Below are positions 59,053 to 64,000 of a stretch of 64,000 nt of DNA, piece by piece. Source of the DNA: Actinomortierella ambigua (lineage: Eukaryota; Mortierellomycota; Mortierellomycetes; Mortierellales; Mortierellaceae); NCBI GenBank assembly GCA_016098155.1, contig JAAAJB010000001.1, positions 62,001 through 126,000 on the forward strand. The letters are read 5' to 3'. A model generated the notes under the pieces. It did no database searches, was not told where the DNA came from, and saw nothing but the letters and a program-made list of their open reading frames with translations. The stretch's first letter is position 1; every line of letters starts with the position of its first letter. Made by a program: the position numbers and the translations under genes.

Positions 59053-62000
59053 CTAAGATGATCCTACTACATCTGCCCCATCAGGCGTGCCCACATTAGG
59101 GGGAGTTGCATCCAGCGACGGAGACCCTGTCGAGACAGAAGCCGCAGCGGCCGCGGCCGCCATCGTCGCCGAGCCAAATCCCATGCTCACAAGATCGGCA
59201 AAGTTGGGTGGTAAAGGTGGTAGGTCTGGAGGTGGTGGCGGTGACAGCTGGCCTGATCCATGCGGCGAGGAACCTGTCAGGAGCGATGCAGATAACTTGC
59301 CAAGATTCGGGATTTGACCTCTACTCAGCCCAACAACACTACAGGTGCTGCTACCACCACCGCCGTTGCCAATACCGCCGCCAATGCTACTACTGCTAGC
59401 ACTAGTACTTGTGCCAGTACCAGCACCAGTACTAGGACCACGACTGCCACCGACGGTACTACTTGTACTTGCATGCCTTGCATGACCGCCGACGCTATTA
59501 CTGCCACTATTATTACAACCGCCACCACCAGCGCCGCCAGTCTTGGCGCAGACAGAGGCGGAGGAAGGGAGGATGATATTGGTATTCTGGGGGGCAGCGC
59601 CGGCGCCCATGACGAATTTCGCCGGGTCATTCTCGACAGCGAGGCGACAGGGGTTCCAATTAGAGTTTGGGTTGGAGAGCCAGACGGCCGGGTCGACGCC
59701 CATGGCCTCAAAAAGGTGGAAGGCCTCGGAGTAGTACTCCTCGCAATCGGCCTTTTCCGAATGGCGACAGAGCTTGGTCAAGTAGTAGGCGCGCACAAAG
59801 TGGACGCCGACGGTCAGATCGTTGACCTTGTCCCAGCCGCGCAAGAGTCGTTGCAGCCCTTCCTTGTTGTCGCCGTGACTGATGAAGAACCGAAGGGCTT
59901 CAGCCAGGTGGTAGAATGGAAGGGAGATGCAGAGCATGGGGTCGTGTTCCAGATACTGCATCACAGGCTTGAGGACCTCGTCGGTCTTGGCCGTCGGGTC
60001 GGATTCGTTGGCGGCGATGATGACGAGGCAGCCGTGCTCGAGCATCTCGTACTTGGCCATGATGGTGAACGTGCAGCCCATGGCCGGGAACGGGTGGGCA
60101 CCAACACCGAGGTTCTGGACCTGTTCGGCCATGAGCTTGCAGTAGATGCGCGACTTTGAAAAGTGGGCAATCTTGGCGTAGTAGTAGGCCAGCATGCCGT
60201 AGATGACGACCAGGTTCATCTGCCGCGAGTTTGGGAGGATGTATCGTTCGATCAACGCGATCCAGCTCTCGGCATCACGTAACCGGTCTTGGATCAGCAG
60301 GTTGGCGAGTGTCGGGATCGCAAAGAGGGCCTCACCTTCGGTATCGCCGTTGGCGATCGCGACAGCGGATAGCGCTCGTAACAGACCAACGTCGTCCGGG
60401 TGGCCAAAACAGCCCTCCCACATCCGCAACGAACATTTGAACGTCACCGACCGGTAGAACGTCGCCAGATTGCTGACCACGCCAAACGTCTTGCTGTCGT
60501 TGATCGCTTCGACCAGCAGCTGATGCGCATGCTCCTGGTCGCCCTCACAGTAGGAGACATAGGCCTGCATCACTGGCAGCATGCCCTCCGTTGAGACGTC
60601 ACAGACCTTGTCGAGCATCCGCGCCTTGACGATGAATTCGCGATAGCTTCGCTTGTCGCCCAACAGGAAACTCAGCAACGCATACCTTCCAAGGGAAACC
60701 GTCTGCTCGGGGGTGGGACGACCGAGCTTGCGACAATAGTTGAGCGTGAGGAGCGTGGACAGCATAGCGGCGTCAGGCTCTGTCCGCCAAAAGTAAATGT
60801 TTTGAAGACAGCCAAGTACTCGGATGATCCGCTCCAGCGTTTGTTGGGTCTGTGGATCCAGCTTGGACCGTAGAGCCTGGCCCGTTGGACTAAGACCGGG
60901 CGTGGCTCCACCCCGGTAGTGGAATCGAAACTTTGCCTTCTCCCGCACGAGCTCCCAGGCCCATTGACGGGCCGTTCGAGGCCATCGGACGCCGTACCGA
61001 TGCATCGAGTCGAGCAAGGCCGGCTCGGCCTCGACTAGGCGCATACGCTTGGACAGTGACTCGCCCATCATGCCGTAGATGTGGGCGAGATCCTCCTCGC
61101 TGATGAGCTCATGCGCGCCCTTGTCATACGTCAGGATGTAGATGAGATCGGTGAGGGACTGGGTGGCATCCTGGAGCATGTTCGATTTAAGGTCAAAGGC
61201 GGCCAGATCCTGTAGGTACTCAATCTTCTCCTGGGTGCAGTCGGTCTTGAGGTAGTGGTGGGTGATCCGAGGCAGGAGGTCCTGTTGGTTCATCGGCTTG
61301 AGCCACTGCTCGTAGAAATGGGCCAGCGTCCGGTGGTTCTGGACGCGCTCCTCGTACGGGATCGACTCGTAAATGTCCTTGGCCGTCGAAGGGGACGAGA
61401 ACGTGTAGATAGTGTTAAGAACACCGCTGTCAGCGAATTGGCAGTTTGCCTGTTGGTCCGTTGCGAGTCCCAGGAAACGATAGGTGTCGAGATCGCTGAT
61501 GATAGTCGGGAAGGACTGTCCTGGTTGTGGTGTGCCCAACATTTGCTCAAGCGAGTGCACGGCAGCGATTTCAGCGAGCGAGAACGTCTCGCTGATCTCG
61601 CCGATGCAAGACGCAATGTTGAGGAACTGTTGGAACTTTGGCGGGACACGGTCGTACTGCATCAGAATCATCTTTTTGCGATCTTGCTTGACGAGCATTT
61701 CTTCCATCGCCTTGTAGGTCGTGGTGGACTGCGAGACTTCCTGTCCCGTGGTCAGCAGCTCGCCGTCGACAATGTTGACATGACAAAAGTCCTTGAGCAT
61801 GTTGGCCATCGACTTTACAAACTTGGGGTTGCCCTTGGTCTTTTCCTGCACGAGTCGAATCACATCCGGACTGATCTTGGTCACGCCATGGTTCTTGAAG
61901 GCACGCAAGAGCACTGCCTCAATCTCTCGCGGCTTCAGGCCGTCCAGTATGATCTCGAGATGCATCGGATGGTCCGTGATTTCCTGCAGAATGTTGCCGC

Positions 62001-63965
62001 AGTAGTCTCGGAGGGGACGCGAGAAGATCACCAGTAATACGTTGGGACACCGATCGTGCATCGCCTGCAACACGCCCAACGATTTGTGATCGCACCCTAT
62101 TGTTTTTTTTTTTGGGTTTTGTGAGAGAAGAAAGGGAGGGGGGAAGAAGTGAAGGTAGGTCTACTGAGTCTGCAGGGAAAACTTATACGTGTATAAAGGG
62201 TGTGCGTGTTTTCCACCATCTTCAAGTGAAGCCAGTCATGATTAACCAAACGTCAACAATTTCGTTACAGCTAAAAGCACACTTACATTGAACGTCCTCA
62301 AACATGGTGACCACCCTGACGAATTGATCGGCATAGTTGAGAATCTTCACAATAAAGTCCTTGAGCAAGACATCGTCATCGTCGGTCATGACCTGTGCAG
62401 CATTGTCGGCAAAGATGGCTGACACGATATTATGCAGCCTCGGCACAAGGTGTTCGCTCTCGCCTGCTTTGTGAAGCGTGACACTGATCAGATTTTGGAG
62501 TTTGGAGACGTAGGCTGAACTCCGCTTCGATGGCTCCGGTCCATAGGGTGTATAACTCGTCAGTGGGCTGAGAGACAGATCCTGGTTGGGCGCCACGACA
62601 TGTGGCACGGAGGCCAGAAAGTTCGGTCCGGCACTAAAGCTCAAGTTGGGGGACATGGATGGTGTTGCGACGGCCGAGGAGATTGGCGTCATGGGTTCGT
62701 CATCTCCTGCAAAAGCAGAGGCAGACGTGGAGATGGATGTTGCCGTTGTGGTTGCCGACATTTGACCAGTGTCCTCATTCCCGAATGTTATGCCAAGATC
62801 TAAAGTATCGTTAAGGAGGAGAAAAACAAGAGGAGGGTATTGATCATTAGCCTGTTTTCTCTTTCGTATTATATAGCAATGCATCTGGAAGGTGGGGAAG
62901 TGGGGAAAAGAGATCTCACCTTTCACCTGAGAAGAGTATGGTATGCTTGGTTTCCTCATGATGTCAAACAGACCGAGAAGAAGAAACTTGCACAAATAGT
63001 ACCACGTGTTCTTTTCCACCTCTGCTCCCGCGGCCGAGCTAAAAAGTCAAAAAAAATTGGAAACAAAATAAGCATTTTCAGCATCAACATCGTACAGAAT
63101 ACAACTCCACAATTGAAAAAAAAAATAGGGGTGGAGGCATTACCATATGCTGTAGTGACTTTGATCCGAGACTCGACAGATTTGCTGGTAAAACATGCTC
63201 TTTCCCGACCCCCTCGGGCCCGTCACGACGATGGTGTGATGATCGGGAGCAGCGTCCCACTTTTTGATAAACTGTGCGACACGTTCCCGCTCGGGCTCAT
63301 ACCCAACCGTCTCATCGACCATAAAGTCGCGTGCGCGGCGCACCTGTTTCTTTGCGCCAAAGTGGACCAATTTCCAGATGCGGATCGGAAAGGCCTTGCC
63401 CTTGACGAATTCCTCACCCATGTCCTCAAACTCACAAAGCCCATCATGGTCGGATGAACAGGCGACTTTGGTGGCATCATCGCAGACGACCGACTCTGTT
63501 GCATAGTCGAATTTCAAGATGCGGACGGCAATGACGATCGTGTCGCCGACAATGGCCGGGTCGCGTCGAAACTCGTTGCCGATCATGCTCGTAAAGATGA
63601 TGCCCGTCGCAAGCGAGATCTTAAAGTCCTTGATCTCGGCCTCGAGAAGACGTCGTCGGATCACCCACGCGCTCTTGGCGGCAAAGAGCGCCTCGCGTTC
63701 GTGCGACCGTGGGTACGGTAGCCCAAAGGCGCACAACAGCGTCGCGCCCTTGTCGTCCACGGCGAATTGTTGGATGAACCCTTCGTACTCGGACGTGACT
63801 TCGTGAACGACGGACATGGTTCGCTGACATATGTCGAGTCCACTGGATGTCCATGGTTTCACATTGCCCAGACTGACAAATAGGATCGTCGCATTCCTGA
63901 ACTGTGCTGGAAAGTTGCTGTCCGGGTAAAGCATGAGACGATGAATCGCCGATTTGTTGATGTAC
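59053..63965 (-). CDS. Soluble adenylyl cyclase, ADCY10 type (5' end off window)
   Basis: Exons 63965-63144, 63038-62920, 62799-62287 and 62096-59053 join in frame; more exons lie beyond the right edge. The first exon here carries the second cyclase domain (C2): YINKSAIHRLMLYPDS, NATILFVSLGN, QQFAVDDKGATLLCAFGLPY, SLATGIIFTSMIGNEFRRDP. As in animal sAC C2, metal-binding Asp positions are replaced, so this half is expected to be structural or regulatory. A P-loop ATPase module follows, with Walker A TGPRGSGKS and a Walker B-like FEDVQWCDHKS that only appears after splicing across 62,286-62,097. A long TPR-like helical region (about 61,400-59,900) and a Gly/Ser/Pro-rich tail follow. This order (C1-C2-NTPase-TPR) is that of bicarbonate- and calcium-regulated soluble adenylyl cyclase, which makes cAMP from ATP in cytosol and organelles. 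The catalytic C1 half cannot be checked here. Confidence 0.88.
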
Positions 63966-64000
63966 CTGTGCAAAAACGAGAAAAACAAACAGCACAATAG

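Overview
The window is nuclear DNA of a filamentous fungus, most likely an early-diverging one of the Mortierella type. Genes are split by short GT-AG introns (about 50-200 bases, with CTAAC-like branch sites). There are pyrimidine-rich promoters, many homopolymer and microsatellite tracts, and long low-complexity Gln/Ser/His stretches inside proteins. The repertoire (TKL kinases fused to Sel1 repeats, F-box/LRR protein, ADCY10-type cyclase) fits Mucoromycota/Mortierellomycota better than Dikarya. The lineage is an inference from style and content; there is no rRNA or other marker here.

Layout. 1-11,073 (minus): the 5' and central part of a giant UNC80-like channel-complex gene that runs off the left edge. 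11,298-12,217 (minus): AP-3 sigma, divergent from SEH1 (12,465-14,111, plus). 14,714-16,593 (plus): mitochondrial glycine-cleavage T protein. 16,989-19,427 (plus): a single-pass membrane protein with a His/Lys-rich repeat. 19,937-27,600 (minus): two tandem kinase-Sel1 paralogues, the first intact and the second disrupted. 27,940-28,257 (minus): a small Cys-rich secreted protein. 30,859-36,829 or beyond (minus): a Sec7-PH ARF exchange factor. 39,584-41,050 (plus): F-box/LRR. 41,921-42,580 (minus): Mpo1-like dioxygenase. 45,010-47,502 (minus): a third kinase-Sel1 paralogue with a decayed 3' end. 49,135-51,534 (plus): a UBA protein with UBAP1-like layout. 51,853-54,259 (minus): a nine-exon PD-(D/E)XK-like protein. 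54.6-57.8 kb: repeats and one possible small gene. 57,890-58,411 (minus): an orphan ORF. 59,053 to the right edge (minus): a soluble adenylyl cyclase (ADCY10 type) missing its 5' end.

How the parts relate. There are no operons. The housekeeping genes (AP-3 sigma, SEH1, GCV1, MPO1, ARF GEF) are unrelated neighbours. The accessory signal is the kinase-Sel1 family. Three copies share their exon layout, both flanks and two upstream inverted-repeat motifs. One copy is intact, one has lost its Sel1 half to frameshifts and a stop, and one has two stops plus a frameshift near its end. This looks like a recently duplicating, decaying signalling family whose Sel1 array grows in 108-base steps. UNC80-like and ADCY10-like genes in a fungus, and a possible UBAP1-like ESCRT-I subunit, are also worth attention.

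Exon boundaries were read by eye from splice consensus and frame continuity. Most multi-exon models close in frame, which is good internal evidence. No database search was run; family names come from motif recognition.
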